Assembly: GCF_014204715.1 (NCBI RefSeq)
Contig: NZ_JACHLY010000001.1
Location: 1,891,001 to 1,955,000, forward strand
Direction: 5' to 3'
From: Streptomonospora salina
Lineage (GTDB): Bacteria > Actinomycetota > Actinomycetes > Streptosporangiales > Streptosporangiaceae
DNA: 64,000 nucleotides
Part shown: positions 29,369 to 38,296 of the stretch, piece by piece
Numbering within the stretch: the first letter of the stretch is position 1
How the letters are laid out: each line of letters begins with the position of its first letter
The notes under the pieces: generated by a model
Told to the model about the DNA's origin: nothing
Seen by the model: the letters and a program-made list of their open reading frames with translations, nothing else
Databases searched by the model: none
Program-made: the position numbers and the translations under genes

Positions 29369-30724
29369 GTGTCCACCGACCGCCGTAGCGGCGGGGCCGT
29401 GCCGCGCCGCCCGCTCCCCTTCGCCCGCCGCCGACGGCCCCGCACCGCGTTGAGCGCCGCGCTGGCGGCGGCCGCGCTCGCCGCACCGGCGGTTCTGGCC
29501 CAGCCCGCGGCCTGGGCGGCGGACGTGCGCCACGCCCAGGTCGTCGACGATCGTCCGGCCGCCTCGACGCCGCACGTGCTCGACGGCCGGGTGAAGGCCG
29601 TCGTGCCGGTGGGCGACGTGGTCGTGGTGGCCGGCCGGTTCGACCGGGTCGCCCCACCCGGCCGCGACGCGACCGTCGAACGGCACAACGTCTTCGCCTT
29701 CGACCGCGGCACCGGCCGGATCAGCGACGGCTTCGCACCCGAGGTCGACGGCACCGTCACCAGCGCGGTCCCGGGCCCGCGCGGCGGCACCGTGCACATC
29801 GCGGGCCACTTCGACCGGGTCGGGGGCGCGGACCTGCCCGGCGTCGCGCTGCTGTCCGTTCGCGACGGCGACCCGGTCGCCTCGTTCGACGCCGGGGTGG
29901 AAGGGGGCTCGGTCTACCGGGCCGACGCCTACGGCAACCACCTCTACCTCGGCGGCAGCTTCGACAGCGTCGGCGGGGTCCGGCGCGGCGGGCTGGCCCG
30001 TGTCGACGCCCGGACCGGCGCGCCCGACCCCGGCTTCGACGTCTCCCCCGCCGAGGCCCGGCGCGGCGGCCTGCGGGTGCAGGAGCTGGCCGTCTCCCCC
30101 CGCGGCGACCGCCTGGTGGTCGCGGGAACCTTCACCCGGATCGAGGACCGGCGCCGCTACCAGATCGCGGTGATCGACACCGCCGCACGGCCCGCCGCGC
30201 CGGCCGACTGGTCGACCGAGTCCTACGCGGCCCCGTGCGACTACGGCGCCATCCACACCTACATGCGCGGGATCGACTTCGCTCCGGACGGCTCCTACTT
30301 CACGGTGGTCACCGCGGGCGGGCCCAAGGCCGAGCCCGGGCTGTGCAAAACCGCGGCCCGGTGGGAGACCTATGCCGGCGCGGACGCCGAACCGACCTGG
30401 GTCAACCACACCGGCGGCGACTCGCTGTACGCGGTCGAGGCCACGGGCCCAGCGGTCTACGTCGGCGGCCACCAGCGCTGGATGGACAACCCCGAGGGCG
30501 ATCACGACGCCGGCCCGGGCGCCGTGGAGCGCAGCGGGATCGCCGCGCTCGACCCGCGCACCGGGCGTGCGCTGGCCTGGAATCCGGGCCGTACGCGGGG
30601 CCACGGAGCGGAGGCGCTGACCTCCGCTCCCGAAGGGCTCTACGTCGGCAGCGACACCACCCGGCTGGCGGGAACCTACCGGGGGCGGCTGGGGCTGTTC
30701 CCGGTGCCGTCCGGCCGGCTCTGA
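29369..30724 (+). CDS. Secreted repeat (beta-propeller-like) protein
   Basis: About 451 aa. GTG at 29369 (GGAGG eight bases upstream) gives an arginine-rich n-region and a long Ala-rich hydrophobic core ending near AQPAAWAADV, i.e. a Sec or possibly Tat signal. The mature part repeats a motif of the kind VVVAGRFDRV / VHIAGHFDRVGG / LYLGGSFDSVGGVRRGGLARV, typical of delta-60/propeller-type repeats. Function unknown; likely cell-surface or secreted. It is divergent from menG (203 bp). Confidence 0.7.
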   Translation: MSTDRRSGGAVPRRPLPFARRRRPRTALSAALAAAALAAPAVLAQPAAWAADVRHAQVVDDRPAASTPHVLDGRVKAVVPVGDVVVVAGRFDRVAPPGRDATVERHNVFAFDRGTGRISDGFAPEVDGTVTSAVPGPRGGTVHIAGHFDRVGGADLPGVALLSVRDGDPVASFDAGVEGGSVYRADAYGNHLYLGGSFDSVGGVRRGGLARVDARTGAPDPGFDVSPAEARRGGLRVQELAVSPRGDRLVVAGTFTRIEDRRRYQIAVIDTAARPAAPADWSTESYAAPCDYGAIHTYMRGIDFAPDGSYFTVVTAGGPKAEPGLCKTAARWETYAGADAEPTWVNHTGGDSLYAVEATGPAVYVGGHQRWMDNPEGDHDAGPGAVERSGIAALDPRTGRALAWNPGRTRGHGAEALTSAPEGLYVGSDTTRLAGTYRGRLGLFPVPSGRL

Positions 30725-30745
30725 CGGGGAACCGTCCCGGGAGGG

Positions 30746-31177
30746 TCAGCGTGCCTCTTCGGGGGTGCCGGAGCGGGGCCCGTCCCCGCTCCCGCCCTCG
30801 CCCGAGGGCGACTCGGCCTGCGGCTCAGGCGGCCCGTCCGGTGCGTCCGGTGCGGCTCGGCCGTCCTGCCCTGCCTGTCCGGCCGCATCCTGCGGGGCGG
30901 CGCCGGCGTCGGGGGCGGCGAACGGCCGGGCGTCGTCCTCCTTGGCCGCACCGGCCTCCAGGCGCGCCCGCACTCCCCTCATCCGGGCCATGCCGCCGGC
31001 GACCGACGCCGACATCGCGTCGCGCCGGGCGGACAGCAGCACGTAGCTCAGCAGGCCGCTGACCATCACCGCGATCGCTGCGGCGAGCAGGCCCCGGGCG
31101 CCCAGCAGATAGAGCACGGCGAAGGCCACCGCGAAGAGCAGCAGGCGCGCCGCGGTATAAGCGAGGACGCTACGCAT
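30746..31177 (-). CDS. DUF4229 small membrane protein
   Basis: 143 aa. The N-terminal ~50 residues form two membrane helices (VLAYTAARLLLFAVAFAVLY and LLAAAIAVMVSGLLSYVLLS) followed by SARRDAMS, the DUF4229 signature. The rest is an acidic, Pro/Gly/Ala-rich cytoplasmic tail. The ATG at 31177 was chosen because it begins right at the first helix. The function of the family is not known. It is convergent with the secreted protein gene, only 21 bp apart. Confidence 0.8.
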   Translation of the reverse strand: MRSVLAYTAARLLLFAVAFAVLYLLGARGLLAAAIAVMVSGLLSYVLLSARRDAMSASVAGGMARMRGVRARLEAGAAKEDDARPFAAPDAGAAPQDAAGQAGQDGRAAPDAPDGPPEPQAESPSGEGGSGDGPRSGTPEEAR

Positions 31178-31553
31178 GAAAACCGCCTCACAACGGATCA
31201 TTCGGCAATAGGTTGAGGGGTGGGAGGAGCAGCCGGGGTCGCCCGGCACCCGGGACCGGCGTGCGCGCAGGCACGCGGTCGGCTCGGCTCCAGGGTACGG
31301 GCCGGGTTCCGGCCCGGGACCGCACCCCCGGTGCGTCGGCGCTGCGGGTGCCCGGCTGCGAAGCGAGCCCCGTACCGGGGGCGGCTGGATGCGGACTCCG
31401 AATCGGAGGTTACGTTCCGATCACATATCGGGTGCGCGCCCCCAGTTCATCTCTATTTTTACGAAAACTAGGGATGAAACACACCCACTCATGCACACTA
31501 GGGGATCAAACGCCCGCCGCCCCCAAGTCGACTGGCGGGCCCGAAGGGGGATT
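31178..31553. other. Intergenic region between DUF4229 and bldC
   Basis: 376 bp between divergent genes. No conserved coding frame was recognised. The part nearest bldC (about 31420-31510) is more AT-rich and probably holds the bldC promoter, but no hexamers are assigned. Confidence 0.4.
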
Positions 31554-31754
31554 GTGAAGGTGGAAAGAGGAAGCGAACGCTTGCTGACCCCGGGAGAGGT
31601 TGCCTCCCTCTTCCGAGTCGACCCCAAGACGGTGACTCGGTGGGCCGCGTCCGGGCGGATCAGCAGCATCCGCACCCCCGGCGGCCACCGGCGCTTCCGG
31701 GAGTCCGAAGTCCGCGCCCTGCTGCACGGAGAGCCGACCGAGTCCACGCCCTAA
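31554..31754 (+). CDS. bldC: BldC-family MerR-like developmental regulator
   Basis: 66 aa, nearly the length of Streptomyces BldC (68 aa). The whole protein is one winged HTH with the diagnostic LLTPGEVASLFRVDPKTVTR / WAASGRISSIRTPGGHRRFR text. BldC binds DNA cooperatively as asymmetric head-to-tail arrays and holds off differentiation. The GTG at 31554 was chosen for GAAGGGGG just upstream; GTG at 31560 is an alternative. Frames extending further upstream lack family similarity. Confidence 0.9.
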   Translation: MKVERGSERLLTPGEVASLFRVDPKTVTRWAASGRISSIRTPGGHRRFRESEVRALLHGEPTESTP

Positions 31755-31880
31755 AAACCCGCCACGAACGCCCGAAACCCGCAGCGTCGCCTCGGAGCCC
31801 TCTGGCGGTCCCGCTCCCGCCGGGGACCGGCTCCCCCGACAGACGGCGCGCATATAGGCCATCCCGGATAGGCTGAAACC

Positions 31881-32231
31881 ATGGTGTGGCTCGCTGGCCT
31901 AATCTCGCTGCTTACGATCGCGGTCTGGGTGTACGCGTTCTTCGACGCACTCACCACTCCCGCTAGCGAAGTACGCAATCTGCCCAAGATCCTCTGGCTG
32001 ATCGTCATCGCGCTCTTCACGCCGGTCGGCCCTCTGCTCTGGCTGTTCCTGGGCCGCCCCCGGGAAGCGGACGCTCCCGAGCCTGCGGCGCAATCCGCCG
32101 ACAGCACATCGCTGGACCACCTCGATCCCGCGGACTTCAACCAGGCCTCCGACAGCGATCGTCCGCTCGGCCCCGACGACGACCCGGAGTTCCTGCGGAA
32201 ACTGAACCGGCGCATCAACCCCGAGGACTGA
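31881..32231 (+). CDS. PLDc_N-domain small membrane protein
   Basis: 116 aa. Two hydrophobic helices (WLAGLISLLTIAVWVYAFFD and LPKILWLIVIALFTPVGPLLWL) make up the PLDc_N domain (phospholipase D-nuclease N-terminal), here without any nuclease domain. A polar acidic tail follows. Such solo proteins are widespread in actinobacteria and uncharacterised. Confidence 0.85.
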   Translation: MVWLAGLISLLTIAVWVYAFFDALTTPASEVRNLPKILWLIVIALFTPVGPLLWLFLGRPREADAPEPAAQSADSTSLDHLDPADFNQASDSDRPLGPDDDPEFLRKLNRRINPED

Positions 32232-32245
32232 TCAGCCGGTCGGCA

Positions 32246-32295
32246 CGGAGCGAGTGTGCGGCTGCGCCGGTCGGGGCGGTCCCGCACTCGCTCCG
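32246..32295 (+). terminator. Hairpin after the PLDc_N gene
   Basis: 11-bp perfect stem (CGGAGCGAGTG with CACTCGCTCCG) around a 28-nt loop, starting 15 bp after the stop. Confidence 0.45.
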
Positions 32296-32345
32296 CCGGG
32301 GCCCGGAGCGGGCACCCCGACGTCCTGCCTCGCGGGCCGTCGGAG

Positions 32346-32381
32346 CCGGTCCGCGCCCGCAGGGGGCGCGGCCGGGACCGG
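32346..32381 (-). terminator. Hairpin after ccsB
   Basis: Nested inverted repeats CCGGTCC/GGACCGG and CGCGCCC/GGGCGCG, immediately beyond the ccsB stop. Confidence 0.5.
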
Positions 32382-32382
32382 T

Positions 32383-33465
32383 TCAGGCGTAGCTGTGCAG
32401 CCCGCTGAAGATGAAGTTCACGGCGAAGAAGTTGAACATCAGGCAGGTGAATCCGAGCAGCCCGATCCAGGTGGCCTTGGTGCCCCGCCAGCCCGCCGTA
32501 GCGCGCGCGTGCAGGTAGGCCGCGTAGACCACCCAGGTGATGAAGGACCACACCTCCTTGGGGTCCCACCCCCAGAACCGGCCCCACGCCTCGTCGGCCC
32601 ATACGGCGCCAGCGATGATCGCGAACGTCCACAGCGGGAACGCCAGCACGATGAAGCGGTGCGAGACCCGGTCGAGCAGCTCGGAGTCGGGCAGTTTGGC
32701 GGCGACGCCCGCGACCTGCCGCCCCGCCGCGCGCTGGATCTCGGCGCGGCGCGCCATCAGATGGGCCGCTGCGGCCGCGCCCGCCACCATGAACCCGCCG
32801 GTGGCGATGATGGCCGCCGACACGTGGATCGCGATCCAGTAGGAGTGCAGCGCCGGGATCACCGGGCCCGCTTCGCTGTAGAGCCACCGCGCCGCGATCC
32901 CCAGTAGCAGCACGACCGGCACCAGGACGAACGTGCCCAGGAAACGGGCCTGGTAGCGCAGGGCGGCGAAGAGGAACGCGGCGACGCTGCACAAGCAGAT
33001 CGCCACCACGAACTCGAACATGTTGCCCCAGGGCCAGCGGTCGGCGGCCAGGCCCCGGGTGGTGATCTGAGCGGCGTTGAGCAGGAAGCCCAGCACCGTC
33101 ACCACCAGTGCGACGTTGCCCACCGCGTGCCGGGCGGCAGCGGCCTCGGGCTCCGCACGGCGCACGCTGACGGACAGGTCGTCGCCGCCTCCGGTCGCCT
33201 CGGCGGCATCCAGATCCAGGCTCCGTCCCCCCTGCGCCGCGCCTTCAGCCGGAGCCGCCGACGAATCCGCCGACGCGCCCGCCGATCCGACGGCGGCCGG
33301 CATGAGCCTGTTGGCGCGCAGCCCCCGGCGGCGCCCGTAGGCGGCCTCGACCGCGAAGAGGAACAGCGCGATCGCATAGGCCACGATCATCGCGATGATC
33401 AGTCCGTCGCTGATCGAGGACAGCGAACCGTCCGCGCTCATGTCAGCGGCGATCATGTGCACCAC
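32383..33465 (-). CDS. ccsB: System II cytochrome c biogenesis protein CcsB (CcsA/ResC type)
   Basis: 360-aa multi-helix protein that, with ResB, exports haem and attaches it to apocytochromes outside the membrane. The tryptophan-rich WGRFWGWDPKEVWSFITWVVY motif and conserved helix histidines identify it. GTG at 33465 has AAGGAG six bases upstream and directly follows the resB stop. About 60 residues of polar sequence lie between helices 1 and 2. Last gene of the tlpA-ccdA-resB-ccsB operon. Confidence 0.93.
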   Translation of the reverse strand: MVHMIAADMSADGSLSSISDGLIIAMIVAYAIALFLFAVEAAYGRRRGLRANRLMPAAVGSAGASADSSAAPAEGAAQGGRSLDLDAAEATGGGDDLSVSVRRAEPEAAAARHAVGNVALVVTVLGFLLNAAQITTRGLAADRWPWGNMFEFVVAICLCSVAAFLFAALRYQARFLGTFVLVPVVLLLGIAARWLYSEAGPVIPALHSYWIAIHVSAAIIATGGFMVAGAAAAAHLMARRAEIQRAAGRQVAGVAAKLPDSELLDRVSHRFIVLAFPLWTFAIIAGAVWADEAWGRFWGWDPKEVWSFITWVVYAAYLHARATAGWRGTKATWIGLLGFTCLMFNFFAVNFIFSGLHSYA

Positions 33466-33468
33466 CGG

Positions 33469-35091
33469 CTACTCCTTCGTGCCTGTGTCGACGGCGGGTC
33501 CGTCCCGCAGTCGGTCTCTCAGCGAGGTGGCGAAACTGTGGAAGTCCGCGGTCAGCACCGCGTTCTCGGTCTTGCCCAGGCCGGCCACCTCGACGGCCGT
33601 GCGTCCGTCCCCGCGCCGCCGCGCCCGGACCCACACCCGGCGCGGCCGCACGAACAGTGTCGCCAGCAGACCCAGCACCGCCGTCGACGCCGCCAGCAGC
33701 GCGGGCACGCGGGAGGGGTCGCTGTTGACCTGCATGCTGATGTAGTCGCTGTAGCCGGTGAAGGTCAGCGTGCCCGCTCCGTCGGGCAGCTCCCAGGAGT
33801 CGCCGGGCCGCAGCTCCGGCGAGTCCCCCAGTTCGGTCATGTCGTCGGTGTGCAGCTGATACACCGACTGCGAACCCGTGTCCAGGCCCAAGTCGCCCCG
33901 GTAGCCGGTCAGCGTGACCACCGGGTCGCGCGGCGCCGGGAAGTCGGAGACGAGGCCGCCCTCGGGGCCTTCGGCGGCCGAGGGCAGGAAGACCCCGCTG
34001 AAACCCAGTTGCCGCCCGCCCGCGTCGGGGACCTTGATCACGCCGTCGGAGGTGAAGTTGCCTTCTTCGCGGGTGATGAAGGGAACCGGCTGGTCGAACA
34101 CCGTGTCGCCGTCGGGGGTGTCCACCCGGAACCGGGGGGCGTAGCCGTGGCCGAGCAGGTAGACCTGCGCGCCGTCGACCGACAGCGGGTGGTTGACCTC
34201 CAGCGTGTGGTCGCGCTCGGGTGCCTCGGGCGACGCGCGGTAGGCCAGGTCGGCGGAGTAGGAGGCGGCCTGGCCGCTCATCCGCCCGTCCTCGACGAAG
34301 GACGCCTGGAAGTCCTCCAGGGTGAAGGAGAACGGCTGGAGGTCGTCCTGGTCGACCGCGGTTCCGGGGAAGTAGGAGTCGTAGGAGGTGACGGTGTTGG
34401 CGAAGCCGTCGCCCTCGACCACCAGCATGTTGCCGCGGTAGCCCAGGAAGGACCCGGTCGCCAGCGCGACCAGCAGTCCCAGCAGAGCCAGGTGGAACAG
34501 CACGTTGCCGGTCTCGCGCAAGTAGCCGGTCTCGGCCGACAGCGCCGCGGTACCGGTGTCGGCATCGGTCTCGGTACGGGTGCGGTGGCGCCGCAGCAGC
34601 GCGCGGGCGCCGGCGAGCACCCGGTCGGGCGGGGCGTCGGTGGTGAACTCCGCCGAATAGGGCATCCGGCCCAGATTGCGCGGGGTGCGCGGTGGCCGGG
34701 CCCGCATGGCGCGGTAGTGCGCCAGAGCGCGCGGCAGCACGCACCCGGTCAAGGACACGAACAGCAGCAGGTAGATCGCCGCGTACCAGGGCGACGAGTA
34801 GACGTCGAAGAGGTAGAGGCGGTCCAGCCAGGGAGCGAGGTCGGGATTGTCCGAGAAGTAGTTGCTCACCTGCTCGGTGCTGACTCCGCGCTGCGGCAGC
34901 ATCGACCCCGGGATGGCCCCCACCGCCAGCAGGAACAGCAGGATCAGCGCCGTGCGCATCGAGGTCAGGGTGCGCCATGTCCAGCGCGCCCACCCCAGCG
35001 CGGACATCCGTCCGGGCGCGGGCGGCGCCGGGTCGGCGGGGCGGCCGTGCTCTCCGGCCCGGGCCTGTGTGTCGGTGCGTTCGGAAGCCAC
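33469..35091 (-). CDS. resB: Cytochrome c biogenesis protein ResB
   Basis: 540 aa. Helices near the N-terminus (LTSMRTALILLFLLAVGAIPGSMLPQ is the family opening), a third helix pair, then a large extracytoplasmic domain and a last helix before a basic tail. It is the partner of CcsB in System II. GTG at 35091 lies two bases after the ccdA TAG. The E-T-G-Y-L-R-E-T-G-N-V-L-F-H-L segment carries the conserved haem-interacting His. Confidence 0.93.
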   Translation of the reverse strand: MASERTDTQARAGEHGRPADPAPPAPGRMSALGWARWTWRTLTSMRTALILLFLLAVGAIPGSMLPQRGVSTEQVSNYFSDNPDLAPWLDRLYLFDVYSSPWYAAIYLLLFVSLTGCVLPRALAHYRAMRARPPRTPRNLGRMPYSAEFTTDAPPDRVLAGARALLRRHRTRTETDADTGTAALSAETGYLRETGNVLFHLALLGLLVALATGSFLGYRGNMLVVEGDGFANTVTSYDSYFPGTAVDQDDLQPFSFTLEDFQASFVEDGRMSGQAASYSADLAYRASPEAPERDHTLEVNHPLSVDGAQVYLLGHGYAPRFRVDTPDGDTVFDQPVPFITREEGNFTSDGVIKVPDAGGRQLGFSGVFLPSAAEGPEGGLVSDFPAPRDPVVTLTGYRGDLGLDTGSQSVYQLHTDDMTELGDSPELRPGDSWELPDGAGTLTFTGYSDYISMQVNSDPSRVPALLAASTAVLGLLATLFVRPRRVWVRARRRGDGRTAVEVAGLGKTENAVLTADFHSFATSLRDRLRDGPAVDTGTKE

Positions 35092-35093
35092 TG

Positions 35094-35942
35094 CTATATC
35101 ACCGTCGAGTAGTCGCCCACCCACCGCTGCATGTACGCGGTGATGTCGGTCCACACCCCGGTGGCCAGGAGGAGTCCCACGACCACGAGCATCGCGCCGC
35201 CGGCCACGGTAATGGCGCGGTAGTGGCGCTTGAGGCGGTCGAAAGCGCCCAGCGCGCGCCGGTAGAGCAGGGACGCCGCGACGAACGGCAGGCCCAGCCC
35301 CAGGCAGTAGACCAGCGACAGGAGCGCGCCGCGCCCGGCGCTTCCCTCGCTGAAGGCCAAGGCCTGCACGGCCGCCAGGGTCGGTCCGATGCACGGGGTC
35401 CAGCCCAGGCCGAAGACCACGCCCAGCAGCGGCGCGCCGGCCAGGCCCGCTCCGGGGGTGCGGTGGATGCGGATTTCGCGGTTGAGTCCGGGCACCAGGC
35501 CCATGAACATCAGCCCGAGCACGACGGTCACCGCGCCCAGCACGCGGGTGATCGGCTCGGCGTAGTCGAGCAGGAGTCCGCCGATCCCGCCGACGAAGAC
35601 GCCGACGGCGACGAACACCGCGCTGAATCCGGCGATGAACAGCAGGCTCCCGGCGAGCATGGTGCCGCGGCGGCGCGCCAGGACCGCGTCGACGGACTCG
35701 GCCGGCTCCGCCGGGCTCTCGGCCGGGCCCTCTGCGGCGCCGCGGTCCCGACCGCCGGCCGGTGCGGCCGCGCGGGCGCGGCGCCGGGCCGCCGCGTCGG
35801 CGCCGCCGAGCCCGGTGACATAGGAGAGGTAGCCGGGCACCAGCGGCAGTACGCACGGGGACACGAACGACACCAGGCCGGCCGCCAGTGCCAGCGGCAC
35901 GGCCAGCAGCAGGGAACCGCTCTGGACGGTTTCGGCGATCAT
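35094..35942 (-). CDS. ccdA: CcdA-type thiol-disulfide electron transporter
   Basis: 282-aa, six-helix DsbD/CcdA-family protein that carries reducing equivalents across the membrane to the TlpA-like thioredoxin. The two redox cysteines are Cys30 ([18 protein letters not shown]) and the one in [13 protein letters not shown] ~50-residue Ala/Glu-rich insertion follows the first helix. The ATG overlaps the tlpA stop (ATGA). Confidence 0.93.
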   Translation of the reverse strand: MIAETVQSGSLLLAVPLALAAGLVSFVSPCVLPLVPGYLSYVTGLGGADAAARRRARAAAPAGGRDRGAAEGPAESPAEPAESVDAVLARRRGTMLAGSLLFIAGFSAVFVAVGVFVGGIGGLLLDYAEPITRVLGAVTVVLGLMFMGLVPGLNREIRIHRTPGAGLAGAPLLGVVFGLGWTPCIGPTLAAVQALAFSEGSAGRGALLSLVYCLGLGLPFVAASLLYRRALGAFDRLKRHYRAITVAGGAMLVVVGLLLATGVWTDITAYMQRWVGDYSTVI

Positions 35943-36604
35943 GCCGGACCCGCGTCGCCACCGGTGCCGGCTGTGCCCGCAGCCGAGCCGCCGTCCTCGG
36001 CGACGACGGTCTCGACCAGGCCGCTGAGCTCGTTGTAGCCGGTCTCGCCGATCACCCGTGCGGCGATGCGGCCCTGGCGGTCGAGGACCAGCGTGCTGGG
36101 GATCGCGGCGGGCGGCACGGTCTCGCGGAAGGCCTGGGGGACCCGGCCGGGCTGATCGAAGAGACTGGGGTACTCCACGCCCTGGTTCTCCTCGAAGGCC
36201 TCGGCCGCGGTGGTGTTGTCCTTGATGTTGACGCCGAGGAAGTCGACACCGGCGTCCTTGTTCTCGGCGTAGACCTCGTTGAGGACGGGGACTTCGGAAC
36301 GGCACGGGCCGCACCAGCTCGCCCAGAAGTTCAGGACCAGGACGTCTCCGCGGTAGTCGGCCAGGCTGACGGACTCGCCGTCGAGCGTCTCGCCGCCGAC
36401 CTCGGGGGCGCCGTCGCGCTCACCGGGCGCGAAGGCGGTGCTGGAGCCGTCGCCTTCGACGTAGCGGTTCTCCTGGCTGTCGCCGCCGTCGGCTCCCGAG
36501 GCTTGCGAGGCCGCCTGCTCGGCGCAGCCGGACACGGCGACCGCGACTGCGGCCACTGCCGCAGCGGCTGCCGGGAGGACCCGGACACGGCTCTTCCTGG
36601 GCAT
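35939..36604 (-). CDS. TlpA/ResA-like thioredoxin lipoprotein
   Basis: 221 aa. Lipobox ends at Cys27 (VSGC), so it is tethered outside the membrane. The thioredoxin-like fold has the redox motif WCGPC (Cys98, Cys101) and the cis-Pro region [13 protein letters not shown]. It keeps apocytochrome c cysteines reduced for haem attachment and receives electrons from CcdA, encoded next. The ATG at 36604 has TGAGG upstream. First gene of the four-gene operon. Confidence 0.93.
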   Translation of the reverse strand: MPRKSRVRVLPAAAAAVAAVAVAVSGCAEQAASQASGADGGDSQENRYVEGDGSSTAFAPGERDGAPEVGGETLDGESVSLADYRGDVLVLNFWASWCGPCRSEVPVLNEVYAENKDAGVDFLGVNIKDNTTAAEAFEENQGVEYPSLFDQPGRVPQAFRETVPPAAIPSTLVLDRQGRIAARVIGETGYNELSGLVETVVAEDGGSAAGTAGTGGDAGPA

Positions 36605-36646
36605 CGGCGGAACCTCAGTCGGGGTGGAGGCGGGGTGGCAGGTGCA

Positions 36647-36667
36647 TCGACGACAAAGTGTAGTAGA
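36647..36667 (-). promoter_or_regulatory. Candidate BlaI/CopY-like operator upstream of the tlpA-like gene
   Basis: A 9-3-9 dyad, TCGACGACA-AAG-TGTAGTAGA, with 7 of 9 paired positions, ends 43 bp upstream of the ATG. Half-sites TGTAGTA/TACTACA are those used by BlaI/MecI/CopY-type repressors, although the spacing there is usually 2 bp. Unverified. Confidence 0.3.
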
Positions 36668-36797
36668 TGCTCCGGCGTCCCGACCGGCACCCCGGCCCCA
36701 GTTCAGGCCGGTGCCCTGGCGACGCGCACCCGCGGGGCGGTGGGCGTGTGACACCGCCCCCTACGGGTGACGCCGCCGGCTGTCAGGCGACTGGTGC

Positions 36798-37001
36798 CTA
36801 GCCCGCTTCGACGAACGCCTCGCGGAGGTAGTCCTGCACGGCGCGTTCGGGCACACGGTAGGAGCGCCCCACGCGGATCGCGGGGAGCACACCCGAATGG
36901 ACCATTCGGTAGACGGTCATCTTGGACACTCGCATGACCGAGGCGACTTCCGCCACGGTCAGGAACCGGACCTCGTCGAGAGGAGCCTTACTCCCGTTCA
37001 T
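36798..37001 (-). CDS. Excisionase/BldC-like HTH DNA-binding protein
   Basis: 67 aa, a single MerR-type winged helix: FLTVAEVASVMRVSKMTVYRMVHSGVLPAIRVGRSYRVPERAVQDYL-like text. Annotated in many actinobacteria as an excisionase-family protein, but there is no integrase nearby, so it is more likely a chromosomal regulator. It lies upstream of the cytochrome c maturation operon with a 193-bp gap. The 237 bp upstream of its start shows no gene. Confidence 0.88.
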   Translation of the reverse strand: MNGSKAPLDEVRFLTVAEVASVMRVSKMTVYRMVHSGVLPAIRVGRSYRVPERAVQDYLREAFVEAG

Positions 37002-37238
37002 CTTCCGACGCCCTCACTTCCGGACGTGAGCGTGGATGTCCCTGCCTCTTCCATCCGGCCGCGGCGACCCCATCACCGCGCCGGCGTGTCGTTCGGTAAC
37101 TGCTTGCACGTCCGCTTTCAGGGTAGATCCGGCTTCACCGCATTGAAAGGTCGGTTTTGCTGTCTCTGCAGCTACATGAGGGTCGGGGGTCGTGTGAGGT
37201 TTGGGGGATGGGTATCCACGGCGCCGCCGCGGGAACGA

Positions 37239-38036
37239 TCACGCGAGTCCCGCTCTCTCCAGCACGTATTCGGCCAGCGGCCGGTACTCCGGCGGTGCGT
37301 AGCCGTCGTCGAGGGGCACGGTGGTCGCCAGCTTGCCCTCGTATTCGGCCAAGAACAAAGCGGGATCGTTGCAATCCGCAATCCCGATCGTCGGCACACC
37401 CGCCTCACCCGCCGCACCGGCGAACCCGTGGTCGGCGATGACCAACTGCGGCCAATCCCGCCGCTCCTCGGCCAGCGTCTGCAGCACAGCGCGCATGGCG
37501 AAGGGGTGGTGGCTGTGCCGCGGGTTGCCGCCGTCCATCACGAAGCCCACACCGTCGTTCCACACCAGGACGCGCCGGTTGGGCGGGTGCTCGGTGGCGA
37601 CCTCGTAGGCGAAGCCGGCCGCGGCGGTGACGACCTCGCAGCCGTGCCCTTCCAGAGCCGACTTCCAGGTGCGGTAGGTCTCGGCGAGGTTCTTCGGGTG
37701 GCCGGTGGCGAACACGACCCGCTCGCGCCGCTCGGCCGCCTGGGCGAAGCGGTCGGCCACGGCGTCCAGCGCCTCGACGGTGCGGTCGGGGTCGATGGTG
37801 TCGACGCCCCACCGGTGGGACTCGTCGGCGACGACACCGCACCGCTTGGCCATCAGTTCGAGTACTTCGTCGAACTGCCACTCGTGCTCGAACGTGAGCC
37901 CGAACTGGTGGTAGGGGTCCTTGTGGCACAGCCGCCGGTAGTGCCGCAGGTTGTTCTGCCGCGGTGTATCGACATGCCCGGCGATGCCGGTACGCACGAG
38001 ATGGGCGACGAGCTCTGCGCGCGAAGGCGGCGTCAC
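37239..38036 (-). CDS. Conserved actinobacterial phosphatase-like protein
   Basis: 265 aa. GTG at 38036 was chosen because the upstream frame's first codons are themselves the ribosome site AAGGGAAGGGGA. The protein has no motif I can tie to a mechanism; conserved-looking blocks are HKDPYHQFGLTFEHEWQFDE, VFATGHPKN and VIADHGFAGAAGEAGVPTIG. From memory, relatives in actinobacteria are labelled phosphatase and lie next to acuC, as here. Treat the activity as unproven. Confidence 0.65.
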   Translation of the reverse strand: MTPPSRAELVAHLVRTGIAGHVDTPRQNNLRHYRRLCHKDPYHQFGLTFEHEWQFDEVLELMAKRCGVVADESHRWGVDTIDPDRTVEALDAVADRFAQAAERRERVVFATGHPKNLAETYRTWKSALEGHGCEVVTAAAGFAYEVATEHPPNRRVLVWNDGVGFVMDGGNPRHSHHPFAMRAVLQTLAEERRDWPQLVIADHGFAGAAGEAGVPTIGIADCNDPALFLAEYEGKLATTVPLDDGYAPPEYRPLAEYVLERAGLA

Positions 38037-38133
38037 TGCTGCTCCCCTTCCCTTCACCCGGCAGTCCGGTGGACCGCCGGTGGAGGCGACGCCCCCTGCC
38101 CGTGGGCGGACGGAGGCCGTGCACGGTTCCGGT

Positions 38134-38154
38134 AAAGGGGCGTCCTACCCCTTT
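38134..38154 (-). terminator. Small hairpin downstream of acuC
   Basis: 7-bp stem AAAGGGG/CCCCTTT with a 7-nt loop, followed by TTTACC on the minus strand, in the 260-bp gap before the phosphatase-like gene. Confidence 0.4.
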
Positions 38155-38296
38155 CGTCGGCTATTCACCTTTGTGCCCTGCGGGCGACGGAGGCCGGCGG
38201 CGTTCCCGACCGGCCCTCCGCACCGGTTTCCGGTCCGGGCGCACCGATGCATCCGAAACGTCTGGACCCCACCGATACGCCCGCAGCGCAACGGAC

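Noticed and set aside
36798-37001. Excisionase-like gene considered as a sign of an integrated element
   Set aside because: No integrase, attachment site or mobile cargo is nearby and surrounding genes are housekeeping.
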